A stretch of 64,000 nt of DNA from Nocardia sp. NBC_01327 (GTDB taxonomy: Bacteria > Actinomycetota > Actinomycetes > Mycobacteriales > Mycobacteriaceae). The translations under genes and the position numbers were made by a program. The stretch spans positions 6,014,001-6,078,000 of the forward strand of contig NZ_CP108383.1 in assembly GCF_035958815.1 (NCBI RefSeq), in the 5' to 3' direction. Positions 50,976 to 60,078 of the stretch are shown one piece after another. A model generated the notes under the pieces. It did no database searches. It was not told the origin of the DNA and saw only the letters and a program-made list of their open reading frames with translations. Every line of letters starts with the position of its first letter. Within the stretch, counting starts at the first letter, position 1.

Positions 50976-52484
50976 TCAGTACGCGCCATCTCCCCTGGTC
51001 ACCGCTCCTATCGTCTTGCAGATCAGCAGGAGGTCCAAGACCATCGACCAGTTCTCGACGTAGGACAGATCCAGCCGCATGGCGTCATCGGGCGCCAGAT
51101 CCGAGCGCCCGCTGACCTGCCACAGCCCGGTCACGCCGGGCTTGACCAGCAGCCGCCGCCGCATCATCCCGTCATAGGAATCGACCTCGCGGCGCACCTG
51201 CGGGCGCGGGCCGACAATGCTCATCTCCCCGCGCAGCACATTCAAGAACTGGGGTAGCTCGTCGAGGCTGTACTTGCGGATGATCCGGCCCACCCGCGTC
51301 ACCCGGGGATCGTCGCGCATCTTGAAGAAGAGCGGGTTGCCGCCGTTGCCGGCGATGAGCGCGGTGATGTGCGCATCGGCGTCGGCGTACATACTGCGGA
51401 ACTTGATCATGTGGAACGGGTGCCCGTCGCGCCCGATCCGCTCGGAGAGATAGAACACCGGCCCCCGGCTGCTCACCTTGACCGCGAGGGCGATGCCGAT
51501 GAGCGCCGGCGCGATGGCCAGCAGCGCGCACAGTGCGAAGCCGAAGTCGAAGAGCGCCTTGCGAATCGATTTGGCGCGGTCGTATTGCGGCTTCTCCACG
51601 TGCAGCATGGGCATATCGGCGACCAGGCGGTGGGTCAGCCGGGCCCCGGAGATGTCCACCAGACCCGGTGTGACGATCAGTTCCACGCCCAGCGGATCCA
51701 ATTCCCATGCCATGCGCCGGAAGTCGGCCGGGCCGAGATTGTCGGTGGCGGTGACGGCAACCGTATCGGCCCCTGTACGGCGGACCGCGTCGATGACGGT
51801 GCGGTCGGTGCCGACAATGGGAATCTCCCGGCCGCCGACCTCCAGCCCGCGCTCGACGAGGTCGCCCTCGTCGCGGGTGCAGACACCGATGACCTGATAG
51901 CCCGATTCCTGATCGCGCGAGAAGGCCGCGACCATGGCCCGCGCCGCATCCGGGCTGCCGACTACGAGCATGGAGGTGCGATATTCGCCACGGGCGCGCC
52001 GCCTGGCTACCCAGCCGCGCCACAGCCGCCGCTCCACCATGAGCCCGAACATGCCCAGCGGCAACGCAATGGCCAGATAACCGCGGGCGACATCCACGCG
52101 CAACAGCAGCGAAACAATGGCTACGCCACCGAACAGCTGCAGGGTGGCAGAGACGACCCGTCGGTATTCCTCTGTGCCACTGCCGATTACCCGCAGCGAG
52201 CGGGTGCCGCTGAGCGAGAGTGCCAGGTACCAGACCAGCACCAGCACCGCCGAGACCACCGTGTAGCGCACCTCCAGCGGCAGGTTGGTAGCCAGCGTCG
52301 GATCCGCCGGCCCGCCGAAGCGGATGAGTTGGGCCATTCCGACGGCCAGGCATACGACCAACAGGTCGCTACCGGCCAGACGGCGTGCGTAATCGCCTTG
52401 CCAGCGTTCGCGATCCGAGCGTGGCAACGGTCGGGGCAGCCGATTTACGCGCACTGCTCGACGAGAAGAAACTTCGAAACTCAT
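50976..52484 (-). CDS. Polyprenyl-phosphate sugar-1-phosphate transferase (WcaJ/PglC type)
   Basis: A 502-residue initiating transferase for a surface glycan. Four to five N-terminal membrane helices and a cytoplasmic Rossmann-like domain precede the membrane helix ALFDFGFALCALLAIAPALI. The catalytic bac_transf domain has FYLSERIGRDGHPFHMIKFR, RVGRIIRKYSLDELPQFLNV, LRGEMSIVGPRPQ and MRRRLLVKPGVTGLWQVSGR. It loads a sugar phosphate onto undecaprenyl/decaprenyl phosphate. ATG 52484 has a distant GGGGGAGG. It is divergent from the methyltransferase gene across about 520 bp. Confidence 0.93.
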   Translation of the reverse strand: MSFEVSSRRAVRVNRLPRPLPRSDRERWQGDYARRLAGSDLLVVCLAVGMAQLIRFGGPADPTLATNLPLEVRYTVVSAVLVLVWYLALSLSGTRSLRVIGSGTEEYRRVVSATLQLFGGVAIVSLLLRVDVARGYLAIALPLGMFGLMVERRLWRGWVARRRARGEYRTSMLVVGSPDAARAMVAAFSRDQESGYQVIGVCTRDEGDLVERGLEVGGREIPIVGTDRTVIDAVRRTGADTVAVTATDNLGPADFRRMAWELDPLGVELIVTPGLVDISGARLTHRLVADMPMLHVEKPQYDRAKSIRKALFDFGFALCALLAIAPALIGIALAVKVSSRGPVFYLSERIGRDGHPFHMIKFRSMYADADAHITALIAGNGGNPLFFKMRDDPRVTRVGRIIRKYSLDELPQFLNVLRGEMSIVGPRPQVRREVDSYDGMMRRRLLVKPGVTGLWQVSGRSDLAPDDAMRLDLSYVENWSMVLDLLLICKTIGAVTRGDGAY

Positions 52485-53003
52485 GAAACGAACGCACCTC
52501 CCCCACGGGAGAACTCGGTTCCGATCCCCACTGATCAGTTCCACAGAAGACAGAACAATGTCGGCTCCCCAAGGGTTTTCGCAAGGCGCCAACCTGGGGG
52601 ACCGCCGACTCTTTCGGTGGCCAGATGCCGAATGTTACACAACTGCGCCACCGACGTCGGTGAAACTTGTGTGCTACCAATGTTTCCACGAGGTTGCCGG
52701 AAGCATCGCAACCGGTTTCCCGGTCGTTTCCCCGGATTTCCCCTAATCACGAAAGCACTGGTTGCGCCGGGTGCCACACCCCGTGTGAGGTGGGAGTAAC
52801 CCTTGAATTGCAAGACTCGGGCGGTTGCCGACCGCCTGCCCCGTTCTGCGACCCGCAGAAAATTGCCGCCCCAGCGCTCACCTGTCACCGGCCGAGCCCA
52901 GCGAAGTTGGCGAATCCTGTTGTAACGTAAGGCCGGATCGAGCCGACCACAGTGCAGCCGGCCTTGCGCCGGTGCCGGTCTCGGTGAAAGGTGGGGATTC
53001 TGC
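52485..53003. other. Divergent intergenic region of the envelope-sugar cluster
   Basis: About 520 bp with no convincing gene. It must hold the promoters for the sugar transferase (minus) and the methyltransferase operon (plus). A possible -10-like TGTTGTAACGT lies near 52920. Short inverted repeats such as CCGCCGA...TCGGTGG occur around 52602-52619 but no known riboswitch was recognised. Confidence 0.4.
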
Positions 53004-54281
53004 GTGCAATGCCGTCTATGCGCGTCCGAACGTTTGGTCAGCGTGCTCGATCTGGGGGCTACTCCGCCGTGTGAAAAATTCCTCACCGCGGCGGAACTCG
53101 ACCAACCGGAACCCACGTTTCCGCTGCATCTGCGGGTCTGCGAAAACTGTCTGCTGCTCCAGATTCCGGCGCTCATCACGCCCGCGGAGACATTTACGGA
53201 ATACGCGTATTTCAGTTCTTATTCGGACAGTTGGGTACAGCACGCAAAACTCTTCGTCGAGGACGCGACCGCACGTCTGGGGCTCGACAGTGAATCGCTG
53301 ATGATCGAAGTCGCCAGCAATGACGGCTATCTGCTGCAGCACGCGGTCGCCGCGGGCATCCCCTGCGTGGGCATCGAACCGTCGGTGAACGTCGGCGCCG
53401 CGGCCCGCGAGAAGGGCGTGCCGACCGTGACGGCCTTCCTCGACGAGGCCCTCGCCGCGCAGGTTCGCGCCGAGCACGGCGCCGCGAATCTTGTTGTGGC
53501 CAACAATGTTTACGCCCACATACCGGATCTGCTGGGGTTCACCCGGTCGCTGCGCGCACTGCTCGCGGACGACGGCTGGCTCTCCATCGAGGTGCATCAC
53601 GCGCTCAATCTGGTGGCGCTGGGCCAGTTCGACACCATCTATCACGAGCATTTCCAGTACTACACCGTGCTGTCCGCGCAGCGAGCGCTCGCGACCGCGG
53701 GCCTCACCGTGGTCGATGTGGAACTGCTTGGCACGCACGGCGGTTCACTGCGCCTGTGGGCCCGGCCGGATGCCGTGGCCGAGCCCTCCGAGCGCGTGGC
53801 CGAGGTGCTGCGCCAGGAGGCCGAGGCCGGGCTGCACGACGTCTCCGGCTATCTCGCGCTGCGGCCACGCACCGAGCTGGTCCGCCAGCAACTTCTGCGC
53901 TTCCTGCTCGAGGCCAAGGCCGCCGGCAAACGAGTGGTCGGCTACGGCGCACCCGGTAAGGGCAATACCCTGCTCAACTACTGCGGCATCCGCCCGGATC
54001 TGCTCGAGTACACCGTGGACCGGAACCCGTACAAGCACGGCAGATTCACACCCGGCACCCGCATTCCGATCCACGAGCCCGAGCGCATCGACGCCGACAA
54101 ACCGGATGTGGTGCTGGTGCTCCCGTGGAATCTGGAATCCGAGATCACCGCGCAACTGCGCCCGGTGATCGACCGGGGCGGCGAGCTGGTCTACCCGCTC
54201 CCCGCCCTGCATCACGCACAACCCTTTGCGACGCTCGATGACGCCGCCGCATCGAATCATGCAGAGAGGCAAGCGAAGTGA
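53004..54281 (+). CDS. Zinc-finger SAM-dependent sugar C-methyltransferase-like
   Basis: A 425-residue protein of the NDP-sugar C-methyltransferase type. The N-terminal zinc motif is CRLCASERLVSVLDLG and then CENCLLLQ. The central SAM site is LMIEVASNDGYLLQHAVAAG (motif I) with VGIEPS acidic end. VVANNVYAHIPDLLGF and YHEHFQYYTVLSAQRAL are family blocks, and a C-terminal Methyltransf_14-type domain starts RVVGYGAPGKGNTLLNYCGI. GTG 53004 starts just before the first Cys pair. It overlaps the next gene by 4 bp (ATGA-type junction). Confidence 0.9.
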   Translation: MQCRLCASERLVSVLDLGATPPCEKFLTAAELDQPEPTFPLHLRVCENCLLLQIPALITPAETFTEYAYFSSYSDSWVQHAKLFVEDATARLGLDSESLMIEVASNDGYLLQHAVAAGIPCVGIEPSVNVGAAAREKGVPTVTAFLDEALAAQVRAEHGAANLVVANNVYAHIPDLLGFTRSLRALLADDGWLSIEVHHALNLVALGQFDTIYHEHFQYYTVLSAQRALATAGLTVVDVELLGTHGGSLRLWARPDAVAEPSERVAEVLRQEAEAGLHDVSGYLALRPRTELVRQQLLRFLLEAKAAGKRVVGYGAPGKGNTLLNYCGIRPDLLEYTVDRNPYKHGRFTPGTRIPIHEPERIDADKPDVVLVLPWNLESEITAQLRPVIDRGGELVYPLPALHHAQPFATLDDAAASNHAERQAK

Positions 54282-55060
54282 AAGTTGTACTGTTCTGCGG
54301 CGGCTACGGCATGCGCATGCGCAACGGCACCGAGGACATGATCCCGAAGCCCATGCAGATGGTGGGCCCACGCCCGCTCATCTGGCACGTCATGCGCTAT
54401 TACGCGCACTTCGGGCACAAGGATTTCATTCTGTGCCTGGGCTACGGGGCCGCCCATATCAAGAACTTCTTCCTGACCTACCAGGAGTCGGTGTCCAACG
54501 ATTTCGTCATTCGCGGCGGCCAGGTCGAACTGCTGCAATCGGATATCAGCGACTGGACGATCACCTTCGTCGACACCGGCGTGGAATCGCCTATCGGGGA
54601 ACGACTGCGGCGGGTGCGCGACCATCTCGACGGCGAGCGCTACTTCCTGGCCAACTACGCCGATGTGCTCACCGACGCCCCGCTGGACGAGGTGGTCAGG
54701 GACTTCCGCAAATCCGGGGCCGCGGCCTCCATGATGATCGTGCCGCCGCAGTCCTCCTTCCACTGCGTGGATGTGAACTCGGCCGGCGAGGTCAAGAACA
54801 TCACTCCGGTATCGCGCCTGCCCATCTGGGAGAACGGCGGCTACTTCGTGCTCACCCAGGAGATCTTCGATCATCTGCCCCCCGGTGGTGATCTGGTGGA
54901 GGACGCCTGCGGTGCGCTGGCCGCGCAGGGCCGGCTCTTCGGCTATCAGCATCACGGCTTCTGGAAGCCCGCCGACACCTTCAAGGAGCGCGCCGAACTC
55001 GACGCGGGATATATGACGGGCGATCGCCCCTGGATGGTGTGGGAGCAGCCCACACCATGA
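54278..55060 (+). CDS. Glucose-1-phosphate cytidylyltransferase-like nucleotidyltransferase
   Basis: A 260-residue RfbF-type enzyme that would form a CDP-sugar. The start KVVLFCGGYGMRMRN and IPKPMQMVGPRPLIWHVMRY hold the nucleotide-binding GG...R and PKPM elements. ANYADVLTD and the late GFWKPADTFKERAELD match the family end. The cluster contains no recognisable CDP-glucose 4,6-dehydratase. It overlaps both neighbours by 4 bp, so the four genes 53004-56738 form one translationally coupled unit. Confidence 0.88.
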   Translation: MKVVLFCGGYGMRMRNGTEDMIPKPMQMVGPRPLIWHVMRYYAHFGHKDFILCLGYGAAHIKNFFLTYQESVSNDFVIRGGQVELLQSDISDWTITFVDTGVESPIGERLRRVRDHLDGERYFLANYADVLTDAPLDEVVRDFRKSGAAASMMIVPPQSSFHCVDVNSAGEVKNITPVSRLPIWENGGYFVLTQEIFDHLPPGGDLVEDACGALAAQGRLFGYQHHGFWKPADTFKERAELDAGYMTGDRPWMVWEQPTP

Positions 55061-55707
55061 TTCGACTCGGCACGGGCGCGGTCCGTGAGATCGCCCTGGT
55101 GGCGGCGCACTGCGACGATCTGGCCATCGGCCTCGGCGGCACCCTGCTGGCGCTGGCGAATACGGTTCCCGGCCTGCGCATCCGAGCCCTCGTGCTCTCC
55201 GGGGCCGGCACGGAGCGGGCCAGGGAGGAGCAGGACGCGCTCGCCGCCTTCTGCCCCGGCGCGGATCTGGACCTGCGCATTCTCGATGTCCCGGACGGTT
55301 ATGCCCCGGCGCACTGGGAGCGGGTCAAGGATGCGGTCGCGGCGCTGCGGCGCGGCAGCAGTCCCGAGGTGGTGTTCGCCCCGCAGCGCGGTGATGCCCA
55401 CCAGGATCACCGCCTGCTGGCCGAGCTGACACCCACCGAGTTCCGCGATCATCTGGTGCTGGGCTACGAGATCCTCAAGTGGGAGAACGACACTCCGCAG
55501 CCGGCCCTCTTCCATCCGCTGCCCCCCGGCATTGCCGAGCTCAAGGCCGAGCTGCTGTTGAAACACTATCCCTCACAACGCAATCGGGACTGGTTCGACG
55601 AGCAGTCCTTCCTCGCCCTCTCCCGCCTGCGCGGCGTCCAGTGCCGCGCGCAGCACGCCGAGGCATTCCTGCTCGACAAGGCCACCATCACATTCGGAGG
55701 TGCATGA
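55057..55707 (+). CDS. PIG-L/LmbE-family deacetylase
   Basis: A 216-residue zinc-dependent N-deacetylase-like protein. AAHCDDLAIGLGGTLLAL carries the HxDD metal motif, and AHQDHRLLAEL supplies the second His cluster. Relatives remove acetyl groups from GlcNAc-type sugars. ATG 55057 overlaps the preceding stop (ATGA). In this operon it could deacetylate an amino sugar on the pathway to the surface glycan. The substrate is unknown. Confidence 0.9.
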   Translation: MIRLGTGAVREIALVAAHCDDLAIGLGGTLLALANTVPGLRIRALVLSGAGTERAREEQDALAAFCPGADLDLRILDVPDGYAPAHWERVKDAVAALRRGSSPEVVFAPQRGDAHQDHRLLAELTPTEFRDHLVLGYEILKWENDTPQPALFHPLPPGIAELKAELLLKHYPSQRNRDWFDEQSFLALSRLRGVQCRAQHAEAFLLDKATITFGGA

Positions 55708-56738
55708 CCATGCGCGTACTCGTCACCGGACATCAGGGATATCTGGGGACGGTCATGGTGCCCGAGCTGCAGCGGGCCGGTCACGAGGTGACCGGCCTGG
55801 ATATCGGGTACTTCGCCGACTGCGTGCTCGGGGAAACGCCGCCCGCACCACCGACTCTCACCGTGGACCTGCGCGAGGTGACCGCCGATCAGCTCGCCGG
55901 GTTCGATGCCGTCGTGCACCTGGCGGCGCTGTCGAATGATCCGCTGGGCGCGCTGGCGCCGCAGATCACCTACGACATCAACCATCATGCCTCGGTGCGC
56001 CTGGCCCGGCTGGCCAAAGATGCGGGCGTGCAGCGCTTCCTCTACGCCTCCACCTGCTCGGTGTACGGGGCGGCCGGTGCGGATCTGGTCACCGAGGACG
56101 CACCGCTGCGGCCGCTCACGCCCTACGCCGAATCCAAGGTGCGGGTCGAGGACGATGTGGCCGCGCTCGCCGACTCCGGCTTCGCTCCGGTATTCCTGCG
56201 CAATGCCACCGCTTTCGGCTTCTCGCCGCGGCTGCGCGCCGATATCGTGCTCAATAATCTGGTCGGGTACGCGGTGCTCACCGGTGAGGTGAAGGTGCTC
56301 TCCGACGGCACCCCGTGGCGGCCGCTGGTGCATGCGCAAGATATTGCCCGCGCGTTCGCCACCTGCCTCGAGGCCCCCGCCGAGGCCATCTACTGCCGGG
56401 CCTACAACGTGGGCACCGAGACCAATAACCTCACCGTCGCCGAGATCGCGCAGTCCGTGGTCGAGGCGGTCCCGGGTTCCACGCTGGCCATCACCGGTGA
56501 GAACGGCGCGGACCCGCGTTCCTATCGGGTCGATTTCTCCTACGCGCGCAAGGAACTCGGCTTCGACGCGATCTGGAGCATTCCGGACGGCGCGGCCGAG
56601 CTCTACCGGGAGTATGTGGCACGCGGACTGACCTCCGACGCCTTCTTCCAGCGCTACACCCGGCTCGCGCACCTGACCTCGCTCAAGGATGCGGGTGTGC
56701 TCGACGACGAACTACGCCGCATCCGGATCGGCGCCTGA
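55704..56738 (+). CDS. NAD-dependent sugar epimerase/dehydratase
   Basis: A 344-residue extended SDR. The Rossmann motif is VLVTGHQGYLGTVMVPELQ, the active-site block is LYASTCSVYG with downstream PYAESKVRVEDD (the Y-x3-K pair), and WRPLVHAQDIARAF is family-typical. It probably acts on the nucleotide sugar made by the neighbour. ATG 55704 overlaps the PIG-L stop. It is followed after 6 bp by the convergent RmlC-like gene. Confidence 0.92.
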   Translation: MTMRVLVTGHQGYLGTVMVPELQRAGHEVTGLDIGYFADCVLGETPPAPPTLTVDLREVTADQLAGFDAVVHLAALSNDPLGALAPQITYDINHHASVRLARLAKDAGVQRFLYASTCSVYGAAGADLVTEDAPLRPLTPYAESKVRVEDDVAALADSGFAPVFLRNATAFGFSPRLRADIVLNNLVGYAVLTGEVKVLSDGTPWRPLVHAQDIARAFATCLEAPAEAIYCRAYNVGTETNNLTVAEIAQSVVEAVPGSTLAITGENGADPRSYRVDFSYARKELGFDAIWSIPDGAAELYREYVARGLTSDAFFQRYTRLAHLTSLKDAGVLDDELRRIRIGA

Positions 56739-56744
56739 ATGCCC

Positions 56745-57302
56745 TCAGCGCCCGAAGGCCGCGAGCAGCTGCTGCCACGAATTGGCGGCGGCGTCGCGGT
56801 CGGAGACCACCGTGACCGGTTGCGGCCAGGCGATGGCCAGATCCGGATCGTCGTAGGCGATGCCGATGTCCTCGGCCGGATCGTGCGGCCGGTCGATGCG
56901 GTAGCAGACGTCGGCCACCGGGCTCAGCGCCTGGAAGCCGTGCAGAAATCCGGCCGGCACGAACAGGTTCCGGAAATCGGTGTCATCCAGCAGGAAGGCC
57001 TGCTGCTGCCCGAAGGTCGGCGAGTTCGGGCGAATATCCACCAGCACGTCGTGCACCGAACCGTGCGAGCAGCGCACCAGCTTCGCCTCACCGCGCCCGG
57101 CCCGCCCGTGCATGCCGCGCACCACGCCGCGATAGGAGCGCGACTGCGAATCCTGCAGGAAGGTCGCCGAGTAGCCGGGCGCCTGCAGGAAGCTGTCGAA
57201 CTCCTCGGCGTCGAAGGTCCGGGTGAACAGGCCGCGGCCGTCGCGGAAGGGCTGCGGCGAGAGCACCAGGACGTCGGCGAGCTCGGTGGTTTCGATACGC
57301 AC
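56745..57302 (-). CDS. RmlC-like dTDP-4-dehydrorhamnose 3,5-epimerase family protein
   Basis: A 185-residue cupin enzyme. GLFTRTFDAEEFDSFL, QDSQSRSYRGVVRGMHGRAG, VHDVLVDIRPNSPTFGQQQA and VPAGFLHGFQALSP match RmlC in order, with the catalytic His in RGMH and an equivalent Tyr in CYRID. The second loop (GRAGRGEAK) differs from canonical RmlC, so the sugar may not be rhamnose. GTG 57302 is chosen; its SD is weak. It is divergent from the next methyltransferase-like gene with only 14 bp between start codons. Confidence 0.87.
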   Translation of the reverse strand: MRIETTELADVLVLSPQPFRDGRGLFTRTFDAEEFDSFLQAPGYSATFLQDSQSRSYRGVVRGMHGRAGRGEAKLVRCSHGSVHDVLVDIRPNSPTFGQQQAFLLDDTDFRNLFVPAGFLHGFQALSPVADVCYRIDRPHDPAEDIGIAYDDPDLAIAWPQPVTVVSDRDAAANSWQQLLAAFGR

Positions 57303-57316
57303 CAGGTCATCGTGCC

Positions 57317-58438
57317 ATGAGCGCCGATTCGACGCGGGGATGTTGCGGTTGTGGTGCCGTATCACTGATCCGGGTACTGGACCTGGGCAAAATGCCTGCC
57401 GCAGACCATTTTCCGCCTGTCGGCGCGCCTGCCGAGGCGGTCGACAGCACCCATCCGCTGGCCATGGATCTGTGCACCGAATGCGGTCTGGCGCAGCTCG
57501 CCGAGGACGACACCGTCACGGCCGAACCCCGCGGGGTGGAGCCGCAGGCTCTTCGTGATCAAGCCGCCGACGCCCTGGCCCGGGTCTCGGCCGCCGGGTG
57601 GTTGACCGGCCGCACCACCAGGGAATTCGGCAGTCCGCACGGCGGGAGTTGGCTGCCGCTGCTGACCGGCTTCACCGAGACCGAGGATCCGGCCGATGTG
57701 GTGATCGACTGCTTCGGCATCATGCACGAACCGGATCAGCGGGGCGCCTTCGCGCGGCGGGCGGCGGCCACCGCACCGGACGGGGTGCTGCTGCTGCAGT
57801 TCCACTCGCTGCATGCCATCGTCGAGCAGGGCCAGTGGAATGCCCTGCGGCACGGCCACTTCGCCTACTACTCGCTGACCGCGCTGCGGCGACTGCTCGC
57901 GGATGCGGGGATGCGGATCGCGGCGGCCTGGGGGTTCGACCTGTACGGCGGAACGGTTCTCGTGGCCGCCGTGCACGCCCCGGCCGAAAGCTCGGAGGCG
58001 ACCGGCGATGCGCAGGTCGCCCGGATACTGGAGGCGGAGATCAGCCTCTTCGGCGCCGAGCCCGATACCGCCGCCGAGGCCGTGCGAAGTCTTCAGCACG
58101 CCGCTGACCAGCAGGCCGCCGCTCTGCGCCGCTGGCTCGAGTATGAAACACTTTCAGGTAGCCGAATCTTCGCCTACGGCGCCGCATCCCGAGCCGTCGC
58201 ACTACTGCATCTGGCCGGAGCACACCGTGGGCTGCTGGCGGCGGTCGCCGACGCCTCGCCCGCCAAACAGGGCCGGCGCATGCCCGGTACCGATATTCCG
58301 ATCATCGATCCGGCGGAACTGCTTGCCGCTCAACCGGATCGAGTACTTCTCACGCTGCCGGACCTACTGCAGGAGGTGCGGTCGCGATGGCCCGGGCTGG
58401 AGGGAAGGTGGGTGGTCGACATCCCCGAGACAATCTGA
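57317..58438 (+). CDS. Zinc-finger methyltransferase-like protein with eroded SAM site
   Basis: A 373-residue relative of the methyltransferase at 53004. It keeps the N-terminal Cys pair (CCGCG), DLCTECGLAQL, the HEPDQRGAFARRAAATAPDG and HGHFAYYSLTALRRLL blocks, and the C-terminal FAYGAASRAVALLHLAGAHR domain. Where the relative has the SAM motif ASNDGYLL it has EFGSPHGGSWLPLL, and about 50 residues are missing. It may be a non-catalytic partner or use altered chemistry. ATG 57317 has no SD. Confidence 0.75.
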   Translation: MSADSTRGCCGCGAVSLIRVLDLGKMPAADHFPPVGAPAEAVDSTHPLAMDLCTECGLAQLAEDDTVTAEPRGVEPQALRDQAADALARVSAAGWLTGRTTREFGSPHGGSWLPLLTGFTETEDPADVVIDCFGIMHEPDQRGAFARRAAATAPDGVLLLQFHSLHAIVEQGQWNALRHGHFAYYSLTALRRLLADAGMRIAAAWGFDLYGGTVLVAAVHAPAESSEATGDAQVARILEAEISLFGAEPDTAAEAVRSLQHAADQQAAALRRWLEYETLSGSRIFAYGAASRAVALLHLAGAHRGLLAAVADASPAKQGRRMPGTDIPIIDPAELLAAQPDRVLLTLPDLLQEVRSRWPGLEGRWVVDIPETI

Positions 58439-58552
58439 GCGGCAACAGGATCAACCCGCAGGCGATGTGGAGTCTGTGGTGTATCAATAGTGGGGAATCT
58501 ATTGCACGCGTAGGGATTACGCAGTTCAATCTGATGAGGGAACGGAACAACC

Positions 58553-59179
58553 ATGGGGAACACACAGCGCGTGGTGGTCACGCGCGCCGCGGCGACCGCA
58601 GTCGCCGCCACTGCCTTTCTGACACTGGGCGGCGGAATGTCCACCGCCGCAGTCGATGCCGATAATTCGATCGTCGATCAGCAGGGTCGCACCGTCGAAG
58701 CCATCTCCGCCGATACCCGTATCGATTTTGTCGCACCGCTGGACGGCAACCCGCTCACCCGCGAGTGGTTCCACAGCGGCAAGGCCTGCTTCAGGGTCAC
58801 CTCGCCCGACGATGACAAGTGGTCCGGCCACGTCACCATCGGCTATCAGGTCGGCTATCCGGCCACCTTGACCGGGAAGATCTCTTTCCAGTACCAGACG
58901 CCCAGCCTCGAATTCCAGATCACCCAGCCGCCCGCGCTCAACTTCTTCAATCTCATTCCGACGGTGGGCGGCGAGCTGGATGTGGGCTTCGGGCCGGGTA
59001 TTCAGTCGGTGGACGCCGCCGGCGGCGATGTGTCCGGCAAGGACGGCTGCCTCACCATGTCGGGCTTCCACGGCACGGTGACCGGCGTTCTCGGTCAGAC
59101 CACCATCCGCCCGTTCGTCCGGCTCACCAGCAGCGGCGGCGATACCGTCGTCGCCTACGGGCCGCTGTCGCACAGCTAG
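58553..59179 (+). CDS. MspA-family outer-membrane porin
   Basis: A 208-residue protein with an N-terminal signal peptide (RAAATAVAATAFLTLGGG, cleavage after about residue 32) and the MspA beta-rich core: DQQGRTVEAISADTRIDFV, PLDGNPLTREWFHSGKACF, HVTIGYQVGYPATLTGKISF, and a C-terminal IRPFVRLTSSGGDTVVAYG. MspA porins form octameric channels through the mycolic-acid outer membrane, which fits a Nocardia/Mycobacterium-like host. It has its own 114-bp leader. Confidence 0.92.
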   Translation: MGNTQRVVVTRAAATAVAATAFLTLGGGMSTAAVDADNSIVDQQGRTVEAISADTRIDFVAPLDGNPLTREWFHSGKACFRVTSPDDDKWSGHVTIGYQVGYPATLTGKISFQYQTPSLEFQITQPPALNFFNLIPTVGGELDVGFGPGIQSVDAAGGDVSGKDGCLTMSGFHGTVTGVLGQTTIRPFVRLTSSGGDTVVAYGPLSHS

Positions 59180-59212
59180 TCGGCCTGCCGCCGGTACAGT
59201 CCGAAAACCGGT

Positions 59213-60049
59213 TCAGTGCAGCAGCTCCGGGCGGCGCAACAGTGTTGCCGTCGCCCGGATACGCGCTCGATCGGCGGCCGCGCGGGCCAGGCGCAGATCG
59301 CCGCCGAGCACCGCGCCCCGGCCGATCAGCTGTGGGTACTCCTGGCCCAGCCGATGATGGAAGCGCAGCATCTCGCTGAGCTTGCTCACGGTCGAGGTAT
59401 TGCTGCACAGGTTGAAACTCGAATTGCGCCAGGCCGCCAGGACCTGCTGCATACCGTAGAACATGCCGAAGGCGCTGACGCGCGCGAACAGGTCCACATC
59501 CATGGGGAAGACCAGGTCGCCGCGGAAGCCGCCGACGCGCTCGAAATCCTTGCGCCGGAACATGGCCGCGGCGGTAGGCCCGAAATCGGCGGGGCCGCGG
59601 CGCACGATGGTGCGCATGAGCGCCTGCGCATTGCGCGGGCCGAGCAGATCGGGCAGACCGAGATCGGTCTCCTCGATATTGCCGCCCTCGTCGATGACCT
59701 GGAACTTCGAGGCGCAGATGGCGATTCCATTGTCGCCCATGACCTCCAGCTGCGCCTCCAGCGAGCCGGGCAGCAGGATATCGTCGGCGCAGACCACCTT
59801 CACCAGGCGGCCCTTGGCCAGCGAGACGGCCTTGTTCCAGTTCTCGCCGATCGGCAGCGTCTCTTCGTTGCGGACGATGCGCATGCGCGGATCATCGAAG
59901 GATCTCGCCACCGCGCCGGTATCGTCGGTGCTGGCATTGTCGAGGACGATCACCTCGAATGCGGTGTCCTGGTCGAGAATCGAGCGCAGTGTTGCGCCCA
60001 GTGTGCGTCCGGAATTGTAGGCCGGAACGCACACCGACAGGTTGACCAT
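59213..60049 (-). CDS. Family 2 glycosyltransferase
   Basis: A 278-residue GT-A glycosyltransferase. The start is LSVCVPAYNSGRTLGATLRS, with VIVLDNASTDDTGAV, a D-x-D-like VVCADDILLPG and PMDVDLFARVSAFG in the acceptor region. No membrane helices. ATG 60049 follows AGGGGGAACG. It is 29 bp downstream of the pyruvyltransferase gene on the same strand, so the two form an operon. It probably adds a sugar to the surface glycan or glycolipid. Confidence 0.92.
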   Translation of the reverse strand: MVNLSVCVPAYNSGRTLGATLRSILDQDTAFEVIVLDNASTDDTGAVARSFDDPRMRIVRNEETLPIGENWNKAVSLAKGRLVKVVCADDILLPGSLEAQLEVMGDNGIAICASKFQVIDEGGNIEETDLGLPDLLGPRNAQALMRTIVRRGPADFGPTAAAMFRRKDFERVGGFRGDLVFPMDVDLFARVSAFGMFYGMQQVLAAWRNSSFNLCSNTSTVSKLSEMLRFHHRLGQEYPQLIGRGAVLGGDLRLARAAADRARIRATATLLRRPELLH

Positions 60050-60078
60050 CGTTCCCCCTGAGCTGGTGCGGCGGTGGG

